NCBI RefSeq assembly: GCF_022844445.1
Contig: NZ_JALHLS010000003.1
Span: 203,134-267,133 of the forward strand
Source of the DNA: Hyphomonas sp.
Lineage (GTDB): Bacteria; Pseudomonadota; Alphaproteobacteria; Caulobacterales; Hyphomonadaceae
Reading direction: 5' to 3'
DNA: 64,000 bases
In this document: positions 1 to 8,363 of the stretch, piece after piece
Layout: every line of letters begins with the position of its first letter
Numbering within the stretch: the first letter of the stretch is position 1
The notes under the pieces: generated by a model
What the model was told of the DNA's origin: nothing
The model's input: only the letters and a program-made list of their open reading frames with translations
Databases searched by the model: none
Translations under genes and position numbers: made by a program

Positions 1-1
1 C

Positions 2-583
2 GCGGACCTGAAGGAAATTTCCGCCGGCAATGGCGGCGCTCTCTCTACCAAGAAGGGCGGCTTTGCCGGCATCGCGAAGCGCGAGCGCACCAAGCCGCTG
101 ATCGCCGCAATCACCGGCTCGGCGCTGGCCGGCGGTACAGAGATCGCCCTCTCCTGCGACATGATCATTGCCGCTGACGATACGAATTTTGGCCTGCCCG
201 AAGTGAAGCGCTCACTGGTCGCCGGCGCCGGCGGCCTGTTCCGCCTGCCGCGCCAGATCGGCAAGGCGGTGGCTCTCGAGGCCATCCTCACGGGCGATCC
301 GCTCTCCTCGCAGCGCGCCTATGAACTCGGCATGGTCAACAAGGTCGTGCCGGAAGCGCAGGTTATGGACGAGGCGATGAAACTCGCCGGCCGCATCACC
401 GCCAACGCTCCGCTCGCCGTGAAGGCCAGCCGCGCCGTCGCTCTCAATGCAACGGTCAAGTCGGACGACGACCTCTGGAAGGATTCCGGCGTCGCCTTCG
501 CGAGCCTCATCAATACCGAGGACTATAAGGAGGGCCCGAAAGCCTTCATCGAGAAACGCGCGCCGGTCTGGAAAGGCAAGTAA
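2..583 (+). CDS. Enoyl-CoA hydratase/isomerase (crotonase), 5'-truncated by window edge
   Basis: The reading frame is open from base 2 to the TAA at 581-583, giving 193 residues of a protein whose N-terminus lies outside the window. The crotonase oxyanion-hole region is visible (ITGSALAGGTEIALSCD), followed by ADDTNFGLPEVKRSL and the usual C-terminal helices (ANAPLAVKASRAV). The family hydrates trans-2-enoyl-CoA or isomerises related acyl-CoAs in fatty-acid or amino-acid catabolism. The general-base Glu usually found near ADDTNFGLPEV appears present. The substrate cannot be named from sequence. An internal ATG at 161 is not the true start, because the conserved core begins upstream of it. Confidence 0.9.
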   Translation, partial: ADLKEISAGNGGALSTKKGGFAGIAKRERTKPLIAAITGSALAGGTEIALSCDMIIAADDTNFGLPEVKRSLVAGAGGLFRLPRQIGKAVALEAILTGDPLSSQRAYELGMVNKVVPEAQVMDEAMKLAGRITANAPLAVKASRAVALNATVKSDDDLWKDSGVAFASLINTEDYKEGPKAFIEKRAPVWKGK

Positions 584-586
584 GCC

Positions 587-1009
587 TTACGAGATCTGAC
601 GACCTAGACCGCCGTTCCGGGAAACCGGGACGGCGGTTATCATTTGGGGCCGGCACACCTCACTTTCGATCATGTCGTGCGCCTTGCGCCTCAACCTATA
701 CGCCATGGCAAGGTGCGATCGCGAAGCACTGGCGCGGCCGATGATGATGTTCATCGGTACACCGACCTTCAGGAAGCCCCAGAAGCGGTCATTGCCGGCG
801 GCGTCGACCGGCGTGATGGTCTGGTAGCCGGCGGGTGAGCTGAAACTGGCGCCGGCGCCGAAAATCACCGCGACCGACCGCATGGTCACCGGCGGGACAC
901 GCTGGGGCGCAAAGACGACAACCATGGCAAACTGGACGACGGGAGCGATGGCCGAATCATTTACGCCACCCAGCTTGCCAAGCCGTCCGGCAAGGCGTGC
1001 CCCCCATCA
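587..1009 (-). pseudogene. Remnant of an SLC13/DASS-type anion permease (C-terminal piece)
   Basis: Read on the minus strand, the frame from 1006 down to the stop at 587 encodes NDSAIAPVVQFAMVVVFAP, then AVIFGAGASFSSPAGYQT and RFWGFLKVGVPMNIII. These match the last conserved block of SLC13-type permeases (sodium/anion symporters, typically G-A-S-A-S-F-x-T-P-x-G-Y-Q-T followed by DFLKVGxPMN). The remaining ~400 residues are missing, a stop lies directly upstream (1007-1009), and no start signal is visible. The tail after PMNIII is not family-like. It is a decayed fragment between the crotonase and trmJ. An alternative is a small unrelated ORF, but the motif match is good. Confidence 0.55.
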
Positions 1010-1115
1010 GCGCAGCGAAGGGGCTGGTGCAAGCGACCTATTGATAGCCAAGCCCCGTTTGTACCAATCCCGCGCGAAAGGGTTGGTTCCGCACATTCTT
1101 TCTTGAAACGAAGGC

Positions 1116-1868
1116 CTATTCTTCGCGTTTCACGCGCGCCTTGCCGCGGCCCAGCGTGAGGGCCTTGATGGCGCCGCGGAAGGTGCGCACTTCCTGTTCG
1201 GTCCATTGCGCGCGGATGAGGGCATTGCGCAGGTTGTTGGTGATCACGGGGGTTTTTTCCGGCGGATAGAAATAGCCCGCGCGATCAAGTTCGGCTTCGA
1301 AGTGTTCGAACATGCCGATGACATCCTCGCGGGAGGCCGGGGCGCCGACGCCTTCGTTCTTGCCGGCAAAGCGGCCGCCGAGGCCGGCGCCCGCGCCCCA
1401 CTGATGGCAGAAGATGCCGACCGCCTGGGCGAGGTTCAGCGAGGCAAAACCGGGGTTTACGGGATAGGTGAGGATCGCGTCGCAGAGGGCGACCGCCTCG
1501 TTCGGCAGGCCGGACTTCTCGCCGCCGAAAAGCACGCCGCACCGGCCGGGATGGGCTGCGAGCGCCTCCACCGCCTGGAGCGTGTCCATCACCGGTTTCT
1601 CGATGCCGCGGGGGCGAGCGGTCGTCGCAACGGCAAAGGAGAGCCCTGCCAGCGCGGCCTCGAGTGTGTCGAAGACACGGGCCTCGACGCCCTGCTCCAG
1701 CGCGCCGGCGCTCATGGTATCGGCGGCGGGGTTCGGCCAGCCGTCACGCGGGGCGATCAGGCGCAGGTCCGTCAGGCCGAAATTCAGCATGACGCGCGCG
1801 GTGGCGCCGATGTTCTCGCCCAGCTGGGGCGAGTGGAGGAGGATGGCGGGGCTGCGGCGGTCTGCCAT
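1116..1868 (-). CDS. trmJ: tRNA (cytidine/uridine-2'-O-)-methyltransferase TrmJ-like (SPOUT)
   Basis: A 250-residue SpoU/TrmH-family (SPOUT knot) RNA methyltransferase, probably acting as a homodimer with S-adenosylmethionine. The family motifs are in order: SPQLGENIGATARVMLNFG near the N-terminus (motif 1), CGVLFGGEKSGLPNEAVALC (motif 2) and FASLNLAQAV (motif 3). Length and the C-terminal helical extension fit the TrmJ (YfhQ) group, which 2'-O-methylates the wobble region of tRNA. A closely related rRNA methyltransferase cannot be excluded. It is divergent from icd, with 77 bp between the start codons. Confidence 0.85.
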   Translation of the reverse strand: MADRRSPAILLHSPQLGENIGATARVMLNFGLTDLRLIAPRDGWPNPAADTMSAGALEQGVEARVFDTLEAALAGLSFAVATTARPRGIEKPVMDTLQAVEALAAHPGRCGVLFGGEKSGLPNEAVALCDAILTYPVNPGFASLNLAQAVGIFCHQWGAGAGLGGRFAGKNEGVGAPASREDVIGMFEHFEAELDRAGYFYPPEKTPVITNNLRNALIRAQWTEQEVRTFRGAIKALTLGRGKARVKREE

Positions 1869-1945
1869 GGGATATCCGGTTTTGACGGGCGGGCCCGGTC
1901 TGCTATAGCGCGAACCGGACCGTTACAGCGCAAGGATTCCAAAAC

Positions 1946-3163
1946 ATGTCGAAGATCAAGGTCAAAAACCCGGTTGTGGAGATGGACGGGGACGAAATGA
2001 CCCGGATCATCTGGCAGGTTATCAAGGACAAGCTGATCCACCCCTACCTCGATATCGACCTGAAATATTACGATCTTTCGATCCAGAACCGCGACGCGAC
2101 CGATGACCAGGTGACCATCGATTCTGCCGAGGCGACCAAGAAATACGGCGTCGCCGTGAAGTGCGCAACGATCACCCCGGACGAGCAGCGCGTCGAGGAA
2201 TTCGGCCTCAAGAAGATGTGGAAGAGCCCCAACGGCACGATCCGCAATATCCTCGGCGGCGTGGTGTTCCGCGAGCCGATCGTGATCTCCAACATCCCGC
2301 GCCTCGTGCCCGGCTGGACCAAGCCGGTCGTGATCGGCCGCCATGCCTTCGGCGACCAGTACAAGGCGACCGATTTCGTGGTGCCGGGCGCCGGCAAGCT
2401 GACGATGAAATTCGAAGGCAAGGACGGCAAAGTCATCGAGAAGGAAGTGTTCGACTTCCCCTCGGCGGGCATCGCGATGGGCATGTACAACATGGACGAG
2501 TCGATCCGCGACTTCGCCCGCGCGACCTTCACCTACGGCGTGCAGCGCCAGTGGCCGGTTTACCTCTCCACCAAGAACACGATCCTGAAAGCCTATGATG
2601 GCCGCTTCAAGGACATCTTCCAGGAAATCTTCGACACCGAGTTCAAGGACAAGTTCGCCGCTTTCAAGGGCACCTACGAGCACCGCCTGATCGACGACAT
2701 GGTGGCCGCGTGCATGAAATGGTCCGGCGGCTATGTCTGGGCGTGCAAGAACTATGACGGCGACGTGCAATCCGACACCGTGGCGCAGGGCTATGGCTCG
2801 CTGGGCCTGATGACCTCCGTGCTGCTCTCGCCGGATGGCAGCACCGTGGAAGCCGAAGCCGCGCACGGCACCGTAACGCGCCACTACCGCAACTGGCAGA
2901 AGGGCGAGGCGACCTCGACCAACTCCATCGCCTCGATCTATGCCTGGACGCAGAGCCTCGATCACCGCGGCCGCATGGACGGCACGCCGGACGTGCGCAA
3001 GTTTGCGCGCACGCTGGAAGAGACCATCGTCAAGACGGTGGAAGCCGGCCACATGACCAAGGACCTCGCGCTGCTCGTCGGCCCGGACCAGGGCTACCTG
3101 ACGACCGAGGGCTTCATCGAGAAAGTCGCGCAGAACTTCGAAGCCGCGATGTCGAAAAACTGA
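1946..3163 (+). CDS. icd: NADP-dependent isocitrate dehydrogenase
   Basis: A full-length 405-residue protein that oxidatively decarboxylates isocitrate to 2-oxoglutarate in the TCA cycle. It opens with [20 protein letters not shown], the hallmark of the homodimeric eukaryote-like (subfamily II) NADP enzymes common in alphaproteobacteria. It carries the substrate loop [12 protein letters not shown], the [16 protein letters not shown] block and the C-terminal [10 protein letters not shown] cofactor region. The ATG at 1946 follows an A-rich stretch. No other start fits the family N-terminus. Confidence 0.96.
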   Translation: MSKIKVKNPVVEMDGDEMTRIIWQVIKDKLIHPYLDIDLKYYDLSIQNRDATDDQVTIDSAEATKKYGVAVKCATITPDEQRVEEFGLKKMWKSPNGTIRNILGGVVFREPIVISNIPRLVPGWTKPVVIGRHAFGDQYKATDFVVPGAGKLTMKFEGKDGKVIEKEVFDFPSAGIAMGMYNMDESIRDFARATFTYGVQRQWPVYLSTKNTILKAYDGRFKDIFQEIFDTEFKDKFAAFKGTYEHRLIDDMVAACMKWSGGYVWACKNYDGDVQSDTVAQGYGSLGLMTSVLLSPDGSTVEAEAAHGTVTRHYRNWQKGEATSTNSIASIYAWTQSLDHRGRMDGTPDVRKFARTLEETIVKTVEAGHMTKDLALLVGPDQGYLTTEGFIEKVAQNFEAAMSKN

Positions 3164-3170
3164 GGATTAT

Positions 3171-3203
3171 CGCCGGGGCTGGCTGCACGGCCCGGCCCCG
3201 GCG
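3171..3203 (+). terminator. GC-rich hairpin after icd
   Basis: Arms CGCCGGGGC (3171-3179) and GCCCCGGCG (3195-3203) form a perfect 9-bp stem 8 bases after the icd stop. No T-run follows, so it may be a pause or partial terminator, or simply an mRNA 3' end protector between icd and pnuC. Confidence 0.4.
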
Positions 3204-3224
3204 CACCCTCAACCTGGCCACCGG

Positions 3225-3896
3225 ATGACGCAGACCGCCCCTTCCCGCACATCCGGCAACCGCCTTGTTGAACTGGGCGTTCCCGCCCTCCTGTTGCTTG
3301 CCACCATCGGCATTGCGTACGCTGCCTGGTCCACCGGCGCGGCAGGCGCGCTGGAAGCGGGCGCCTTCGTTACAGGCATAGTCTGCGTCTGGCTCGTGGT
3401 GCGCCAGAGCATCTGGAACTTCCCGCTCGGCCTGCTCAACGTCGCGGCCTATGCCTGGATCTTCTATGAGTACCGTCTGTATGCGGACTCAGGTCTGCAG
3501 GTCGTGTACTTCGCGCTGAACCTGATCGGCTGGTACCTCTGGTTATTCGGCGGCGAGGACCGTGCAGCGCTCAAAGTTCGCACCACGTCGAAGCGCGAGC
3601 TGGCCTTGATCGCCGTGTTCATCGCGGCCTCGACCGCCTTCCTATGGTGGCTGCTGGGCAAGCTGGGCGGGGCGGCGAAGTTCTGGGACGCGCTGACGAC
3701 CTCGATCAGCCTCTCGGCACAATGGCTGCAAAGCCACAAGAAGCTCGAATGCTGGCACCTTTGGATACTCGCCGACGTGATCTATGTTCCCCTCTATATC
3801 TCCCGCGGCCTTAACCTTACGGCGCTGCTCTATGGCGTATTCCTCTGCATGGCGGTCATCGGCCTCCTCGCCTGGCGCAAGGCGGTGAAGGCATGA
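3225..3896 (+). CDS. pnuC: PnuC-type nicotinamide riboside transporter
   Basis: A 223-residue integral membrane protein with about seven hydrophobic segments. It shows the PnuC signature WNFPLGLLNVAAYAWIFYEY followed by RLYADSGLQVVYFALNLIGW. PnuC proteins carry nicotinamide riboside across the inner membrane by facilitated diffusion, with trapping by phosphorylation. That fits the overlapping downstream kinase gene (4-nt ATGA overlap at 3893-3896), so the two form a translationally coupled NAD-salvage unit. Confidence 0.88.
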   Translation: MTQTAPSRTSGNRLVELGVPALLLLATIGIAYAAWSTGAAGALEAGAFVTGIVCVWLVVRQSIWNFPLGLLNVAAYAWIFYEYRLYADSGLQVVYFALNLIGWYLWLFGGEDRAALKVRTTSKRELALIAVFIAASTAFLWWLLGKLGGAAKFWDALTTSISLSAQWLQSHKKLECWHLWILADVIYVPLYISRGLNLTALLYGVFLCMAVIGLLAWRKAVKA

Positions 3897-4474
3897 GCCG
3901 GTCTCGTGTCCTGCGTGTTGTGCTGATTGGCGCCGAGTCCACCGGCAAGACGACACTGTGCGAGGCACTGGCGGCGCATTATGGCACGGTGTGGGTGGCC
4001 GAATACGGACGCGAGCATTGGGAAAGCAAGATCGCGGACCAGAACACCCCGCCCGGCGAGACACCGGCCTGGACGGATGACGAGTTCATCCACATTGCCG
4101 AGGAACAACAGCGCCGCGAGAACGAGGCCGCGGCGCGCGCCAACCGCGTGCTGATCTGCGATACAAACGCCTTTGCGACCGCCACCTGGTTTGAACGCTA
4201 TGCCGGCACCCGCCATCCGGTGGTCGACGCCATCGGCGCGCGCGACACCGTGGACCTTTACCTCATTCCGTCCCCGGACGTTCCCTTCGTGCAGGACGGC
4301 GTGCGCGACGGTGAAAAGATCCGCGACTGGATGCACGCCCGCTTCGTCGAACTCATCCGCGCGAGCGGCACGCCGTATGTGCTGATCACCGGCGCCTGGG
4401 AGGCCCGACTGCCGCAGGCGATTGCCACCATTGACGAGCTCCTGGCCCATACCGCCGCTGCCTGCCATGACTGA
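3893..4474 (+). CDS. Ribosylnicotinamide kinase-like ATPase (NadR C-terminal domain type)
   Basis: 193 residues with a P-loop near the N-terminus (IGAESTGKTTL, K19 the Walker lysine) and the NadR-kinase pattern VAEYGREHWE. It corresponds to the C-terminal kinase part of NadR alone: the NMN adenylyltransferase and HTH domains of enterobacterial NadR are absent. Predicted role: phosphorylate nicotinamide riboside imported by PnuC to NMN. It overlaps pnuC by 4 nt, and the next gene by 8 nt. Confidence 0.85.
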   Translation: MSRSRVLRVVLIGAESTGKTTLCEALAAHYGTVWVAEYGREHWESKIADQNTPPGETPAWTDDEFIHIAEEQQRRENEAAARANRVLICDTNAFATATWFERYAGTRHPVVDAIGARDTVDLYLIPSPDVPFVQDGVRDGEKIRDWMHARFVELIRASGTPYVLITGAWEARLPQAIATIDELLAHTAAACHD

Positions 4475-4988
4475 CTTCCGCATCCGGCGCGCACGCCCGG
4501 ACGATGCCGGCGCGCTCAGCCAAATCGGCGCTGCGACGTTTCTCGAGAGCTACACTGAGATTATCGACGGGCCGGACATGGTTGCCCATTGCGCGCGCCA
4601 GCATTCTGCCGACGTATACGGAAAATACCTGACCGACCCGGCCTGCTCCGTTTGGCTCGCCGAGTACGCCGCCACCGGCGCGCCGGTCGGCTACGCCGTC
4701 AACTGCCCCCCGGACCTGCCCGTGGCCATCCAGACCGGCGATGTGGAGCTGAAACGCATTTACTGCTTCTCCCGCTTCCACGGCGCCGGCATCGGCCAGA
4801 GCCTCATGCTCGCCGCCGTCGCAGACGCCTGCGCGCGCCGCGCCCCGCGCCTGCTGCTGGGCACCTACCAGGACAACCACCGCGCCATCGCCTTCTATAA
4901 ACGCCACGGCTTCACTCTGATCGGCACCCGCCAGTTCCAGGTCGGCAGCAAGCTGTTTGACGATATCGTGCTGGGCAAACCGCTCTGA
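4467..4988 (+). CDS. GNAT-family N-acetyltransferase
   Basis: 173 residues from the ATG at 4467 (MTDFRIRRARPDDAG). This start gives the canonical GNAT N-terminus and an 8-nt overlap with the kinase gene. The acetyl-CoA site is seen as SRFHGAGIGQSLM, and the C-terminal block is NHRAIAFYKRHGF. It acetylates an unidentified primary amine. Coupling to the NAD-salvage pair is by position only, and no substrate can be inferred. An ATG at 4422 would add 15 non-family residues and is less likely. Confidence 0.83.
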   Translation: MTDFRIRRARPDDAGALSQIGAATFLESYTEIIDGPDMVAHCARQHSADVYGKYLTDPACSVWLAEYAATGAPVGYAVNCPPDLPVAIQTGDVELKRIYCFSRFHGAGIGQSLMLAAVADACARRAPRLLLGTYQDNHRAIAFYKRHGFTLIGTRQFQVGSKLFDDIVLGKPL

Positions 4989-5046
4989 TGCGGCCTTGCG
5001 AAAACTACCGATTCCGCCGGCTTTCACCCGCGGCCATTTCAGCAAC

Positions 5047-5484
5047 ATGACCGAGTTCCGAGTCCGCAGCGCCGATGAGCGTCGCGACGAAATCCGCGCT
5101 CATGCCGCCGCGCTCGGCATCGACGAGGCGTACATCTCGCTTCTGGTCGAGACCTTCTACTCGCGCTTGCGCGCGCACCCGTTGCTCGGCCCGGTGTTCG
5201 ACAGTGCGATCAGCGACTGGACGCCGCACCTCATCACGATGAAGGATTTCTGGGCCTCGGTGGCGCTGAATGCCGGGCGCTATTCCGGCAAGCCCGTGCC
5301 GGCGCATGCAAAGCACCGGCATATCCAGCAATGGCATTTCAATCTCTGGCTCGCCATCTTCGAGCAGACCTTGCGCGACACCGCGCCGACACCGGGTGCC
5401 ATCGACTATTTCATGGAGCGCGCGGGCCGTATCGCGCAGAGCCTGCAGCTGGCGATGTTCGGGTATCCCGGGATTCCCAAATGA
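5047..5484 (+). CDS. Group III truncated haemoglobin
   Basis: 145 residues from the ATG at 5047. The 2-on-2 globin pattern of group III (trHbP/CtrHb) is seen: VETFYSRLRAHPLLGPVFD, ITMKDFWASVAL and the E/F-helix region HAKHRHIQQWHF with candidate haem-ligand histidines. These cytoplasmic globins bind O2/NO and are often found as single genes with roles in nitrosative or microaerobic stress. The gene converges on glpX, with 40 bp between the stop codons. Confidence 0.88.
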   Translation: MTEFRVRSADERRDEIRAHAAALGIDEAYISLLVETFYSRLRAHPLLGPVFDSAISDWTPHLITMKDFWASVALNAGRYSGKPVPAHAKHRHIQQWHFNLWLAIFEQTLRDTAPTPGAIDYFMERAGRIAQSLQLAMFGYPGIPK

Positions 5485-5524
5485 CTGCGCCCCTCTCCCG
5501 CAGAGAAGTGGGGTTCAGTTCAGC

Positions 5525-6478
5525 TCAAACCTTCCGCGAGCTGCGGACGTAGCGGACCATGCCGTCCGTGGACGTCATGACCAGCGTATGCGTGTGGACG
5601 CGGCCGTTCTTGTAGGCGACGCCGTCGAACATCGTGCCATTGGTCACGCCCGTGGCACAGAACACCGTGTCGCCCGAGGCGAGTTCGTGCAGCGAATAGG
5701 TCTTGCCGAAATCAGTGATGCCGGTACGCGCGGCGCGCTTCTTCTCGTCATCATTGCGGAACACGAGGCGGCCGAACATCTGTCCGCCTACACACTTCAA
5801 CGCGGCAGCCGCCAGCACGCCTTCCGGCGCGCCGCCCTGGCCGACATACATGTCGATGCCGGTGGCCGGATCGGTGGTGGCGATCACCCCGGCCACGTCG
5901 CCGTCGGTGATCAACGAAATGCGCGCGCCGGCCGAGCGCAGCGAGTCGATGATATCCTGGTGGCGCGGGCGGTCGAGCACGCAGACAGTCATCTCCTCGA
6001 CCTTGCGTTTCGCGGCCTTGGCCAGCGCCTTGATGTTTTCTGCGGGGCTCGCGTCGAGGCTCACCAGGCCATCCGGATAGCCGGGGCCGATGGCAATCTT
6101 GTCCATGTAGGTATCGGGCGCATAGAGCAGCCCGCCGCGTGGGGCGATGGCGAGCACGGCGCAGGCGTTCGCCATTGCCTTCGCGGTCAGCGTTGTACCT
6201 TCCAGCGGGTCGAGCGCGATGTCGATTTCCGGGCCCTTCCCGGTGCCGACTTCCTCGCCGATATAGAGCATCGGGGCTTCGTCGCGCTCGCCTTCGCCGA
6301 TCACCACGCGGCCCTTGAAATCCACCTCGTTGAACGCCGAACGCATCGCGTCCACGGCAGCGGCATCAGCCTTCTTTTCGTCGCCCCTGCCTACTTCCTT
6401 CGAAGCTGCGATCGCCGCCAGCTCGGTGACGCGGACCATCGAGTCAGCGAGGCTCGGCGTCAGTACGTTGTTTTTCAT
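5525..6478 (-). CDS. glpX: Class II fructose-1,6-bisphosphatase
   Basis: 317 residues with the GlpX metal-site motifs GEGERDEAPMLYIGEEVG and ALDPLEGTTLTAKAM. It hydrolyses fructose-1,6-bisphosphate in gluconeogenesis, and in some alphaproteobacteria also sedoheptulose bisphosphate. It lies 53 bp after hom on the same strand. The alaC-hom-glpX order is common in Caulobacterales (from memory), suggesting one transcript. A purine-rich stretch (GGAG, then AAAAAGAT) precedes the ATG. Confidence 0.95.
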   Translation of the reverse strand: MKNNVLTPSLADSMVRVTELAAIAASKEVGRGDEKKADAAAVDAMRSAFNEVDFKGRVVIGEGERDEAPMLYIGEEVGTGKGPEIDIALDPLEGTTLTAKAMANACAVLAIAPRGGLLYAPDTYMDKIAIGPGYPDGLVSLDASPAENIKALAKAAKRKVEEMTVCVLDRPRHQDIIDSLRSAGARISLITDGDVAGVIATTDPATGIDMYVGQGGAPEGVLAAAALKCVGGQMFGRLVFRNDDEKKRAARTGITDFGKTYSLHELASGDTVFCATGVTNGTMFDGVAYKNGRVHTHTLVMTSTDGMVRYVRSSRKV

Positions 6479-6531
6479 ATCTTTTTCTCCACGGAGGGGA
6501 ATTCGGGACAGTTAACGTATACGGGAAGCAA

Positions 6532-7827
6532 TTAGCTTGCCGCTTCGATCCGGATCAGGCGCGGATCTTCAACAGAGACGGAGAGTTTCGCGATACGGTT
6601 AACCGCCGCCTGCATCTGCGCGCGCGGGCAGCGGTGGGTTACCACGGCCACGGGGCTAGCCCCGCTCTCGTCGGCAGAATCCTGCAACAGCTTGTCGACC
6701 GAGACGCCTTCCTCAGCCAGCGCTTCAGTGAGCGCAGCGAGCGTGCCCGGCTTGTCGGCCAGACGTACACGGAGGAAAAACGGTGCGATCTCGGTGGAGT
6801 CGCCGGTCACGAACGGCTGGGCCACGTGGTGCTCGGCGCGGCCGAACGCGTTGCGGATGGCCGGGCGGAACAACTTCGCCACATCGCCCATCACGGCGCT
6901 GGCAGTCGGCCCGGAGCCGGCGCCGGGGCCGGTCAGCACGACGGCGCCCAGCGGGTCGCCTTCAATGCGCACCGAGTTCAGCGAACCGTCCACGCGGGCG
7001 AGCGCATGCGCATGCGGCAGTGCCATCGGCTCGACACGGCAGACCACACCGGATTTCGTCAGCACGCCTTCGGCGATCAGCTTTATGCGGAAGCCCAGGC
7101 GGTCAGCAAGTCGCAGGTCCAGAAGGCCGATTTCTTCAATACCGCGCACTTCGACCTTCGAGAAGTCAAGGTCTGCCGAGAAGGCAATGGCCGAAAGGAT
7201 CGCCGCCTTGTGGGCCGCATCCATGCCCGAGACGTCCAGCGTTGGATCCGCCTCGGCATAGCCGCGCTTCTGCGCTTCGGCGAGCACCTCGTCATACGAT
7301 CGGCCGGTGTCCAGCATGGTGCTCGTGATGAAATTGCACGTGCCATTGAGGATGCCGGAAACGCGCTTCACCTCGGTGCCGACGAGGCTGTCGCGCAGCA
7401 CACGGACGACCGGGATGCCGCCGGCCACCGCGGCCTCAAACAAAAGGTCCACATGTTTCTCGGCGGCCAGCGCTGCGAGCGCGATGCCATGCTTGGCGAT
7501 CAGTGCCTTGTTGGCGGTCACCACATGCTTGCCGGCCTTCAGGGCCGATTCCACGGCGAACTTGGCCGGGCCATCCGAGCCGCCGATCAGCTCGACGAAT
7601 ACATCGACATTGGGGTCTTCGGCGAGGGTCGCAGCGTCATCAAACCAGGCATAGGCGTCGGTATTCACCGGCCGGTTGCGGCTCTGCGACCGGGCGCTTA
7701 CGCCTGTAATCTCGACACGGCCCGGCAACCGCAGGCGGTCCTGACGCTGCACCAGCTCGATCAGACCTGTGCCGACATGGCCAAGGCCTGCAATTCCAAT
7801 CCGTAACGGCCCCATCGGGCGCCTCAT
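6532..7827 (-). CDS. hom: Homoserine dehydrogenase
   Basis: 431 residues. An N-terminal NAD(P) fold (RIGIAGLGHVGTG) is followed by the catalytic domain with the diagnostic LNGTCNFITSTM block. A C-terminal ACT domain (FFLRVRLADKPGTLAALTEA) normally gives feedback control by threonine. It reduces aspartate semialdehyde to homoserine for Thr/Met synthesis. An in-frame ATG at 7815 (MGPLRIG, preceded by GAGG) is an equally plausible start. Confidence 0.95.
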   Translation of the reverse strand: MRRPMGPLRIGIAGLGHVGTGLIELVQRQDRLRLPGRVEITGVSARSQSRNRPVNTDAYAWFDDAATLAEDPNVDVFVELIGGSDGPAKFAVESALKAGKHVVTANKALIAKHGIALAALAAEKHVDLLFEAAVAGGIPVVRVLRDSLVGTEVKRVSGILNGTCNFITSTMLDTGRSYDEVLAEAQKRGYAEADPTLDVSGMDAAHKAAILSAIAFSADLDFSKVEVRGIEEIGLLDLRLADRLGFRIKLIAEGVLTKSGVVCRVEPMALPHAHALARVDGSLNSVRIEGDPLGAVVLTGPGAGSGPTASAVMGDVAKLFRPAIRNAFGRAEHHVAQPFVTGDSTEIAPFFLRVRLADKPGTLAALTEALAEEGVSVDKLLQDSADESGASPVAVVTHRCPRAQMQAAVNRIAKLSVSVEDPRLIRIEAAS

Positions 7828-7929
7828 TTGCTATTTCTAGGTTTCGGCGGGTGCCTAGCGGTTTTGGACGCTTGGGGGAAGGGGCGGCATCGCCGCGCCG
7901 CGCTCATCCTGCCGGAAGTCAGAGCGGGT

Positions 7930-8202
7930 TTACTTCTTGTTCAGGCGCGATTTCAAGTCGGCCTTGGCCTGGTCCATGCGTGCCTGGAGATCAGCGCGCA
8001 GCTTGTCGCGCGCAGGTTTAGGCGTGGCGGGACCCGAATGGCCTGCCGGGGCTGGTCCATCCGGCCCCGCGCCCCTACCCGGCGCTTCCGCTTCCGGATT
8101 TGGCAGCTGCGAGTATCCACAGGTCCAGCAGATCGAAACCAGCGGGGCCAAGGGCGCCTTGCAGATATAGCAGGGGGTGTTACCGAAACTATCCTCCGAC
8201 AT
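7930..8202 (-). CDS. Small zinc-ribbon-like protein, function unknown
   Basis: 90 residues. The N-terminal part has two Cys pairs (CYICKAPLAPLVSICWTC) that would form a single zinc ribbon. A Pro/Gly/Ala-rich linker follows, then a charged amphipathic helix (KLRADLQARMDQAKADLKSR). I do not recognise a named family. It sits between alaC and hom on the same strand, 102 bp upstream of hom. Real-gene support: Cys spacing, a charged helix and conserved orientation within a metabolic operon. Confidence 0.6.
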   Translation of the reverse strand: MSEDSFGNTPCYICKAPLAPLVSICWTCGYSQLPNPEAEAPGRGAGPDGPAPAGHSGPATPKPARDKLRADLQARMDQAKADLKSRLNKK

Positions 8203-8363
8203 CGCGCCGCTCCGTTAAGGTTCAACTCACTCTGACCTTAAAGGCGTAGAAACCGCCCGTTTCAGGTCAGCGTAACTGAACGCAATAACGGAAAGCGACG
8301 GAACGCCTGGCGCCTCGCAGGGTGTGCTGCGGCCTCTGGCCTTGGTGCCCCCTTCGGATCACC

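Noticed and set aside
1784..3052. 422-codon minus-strand frame opposite icd
   Set aside because: icd on the plus strand is unmistakable; the opposite frame is low-complexity His/Val/Arg-rich shadow.
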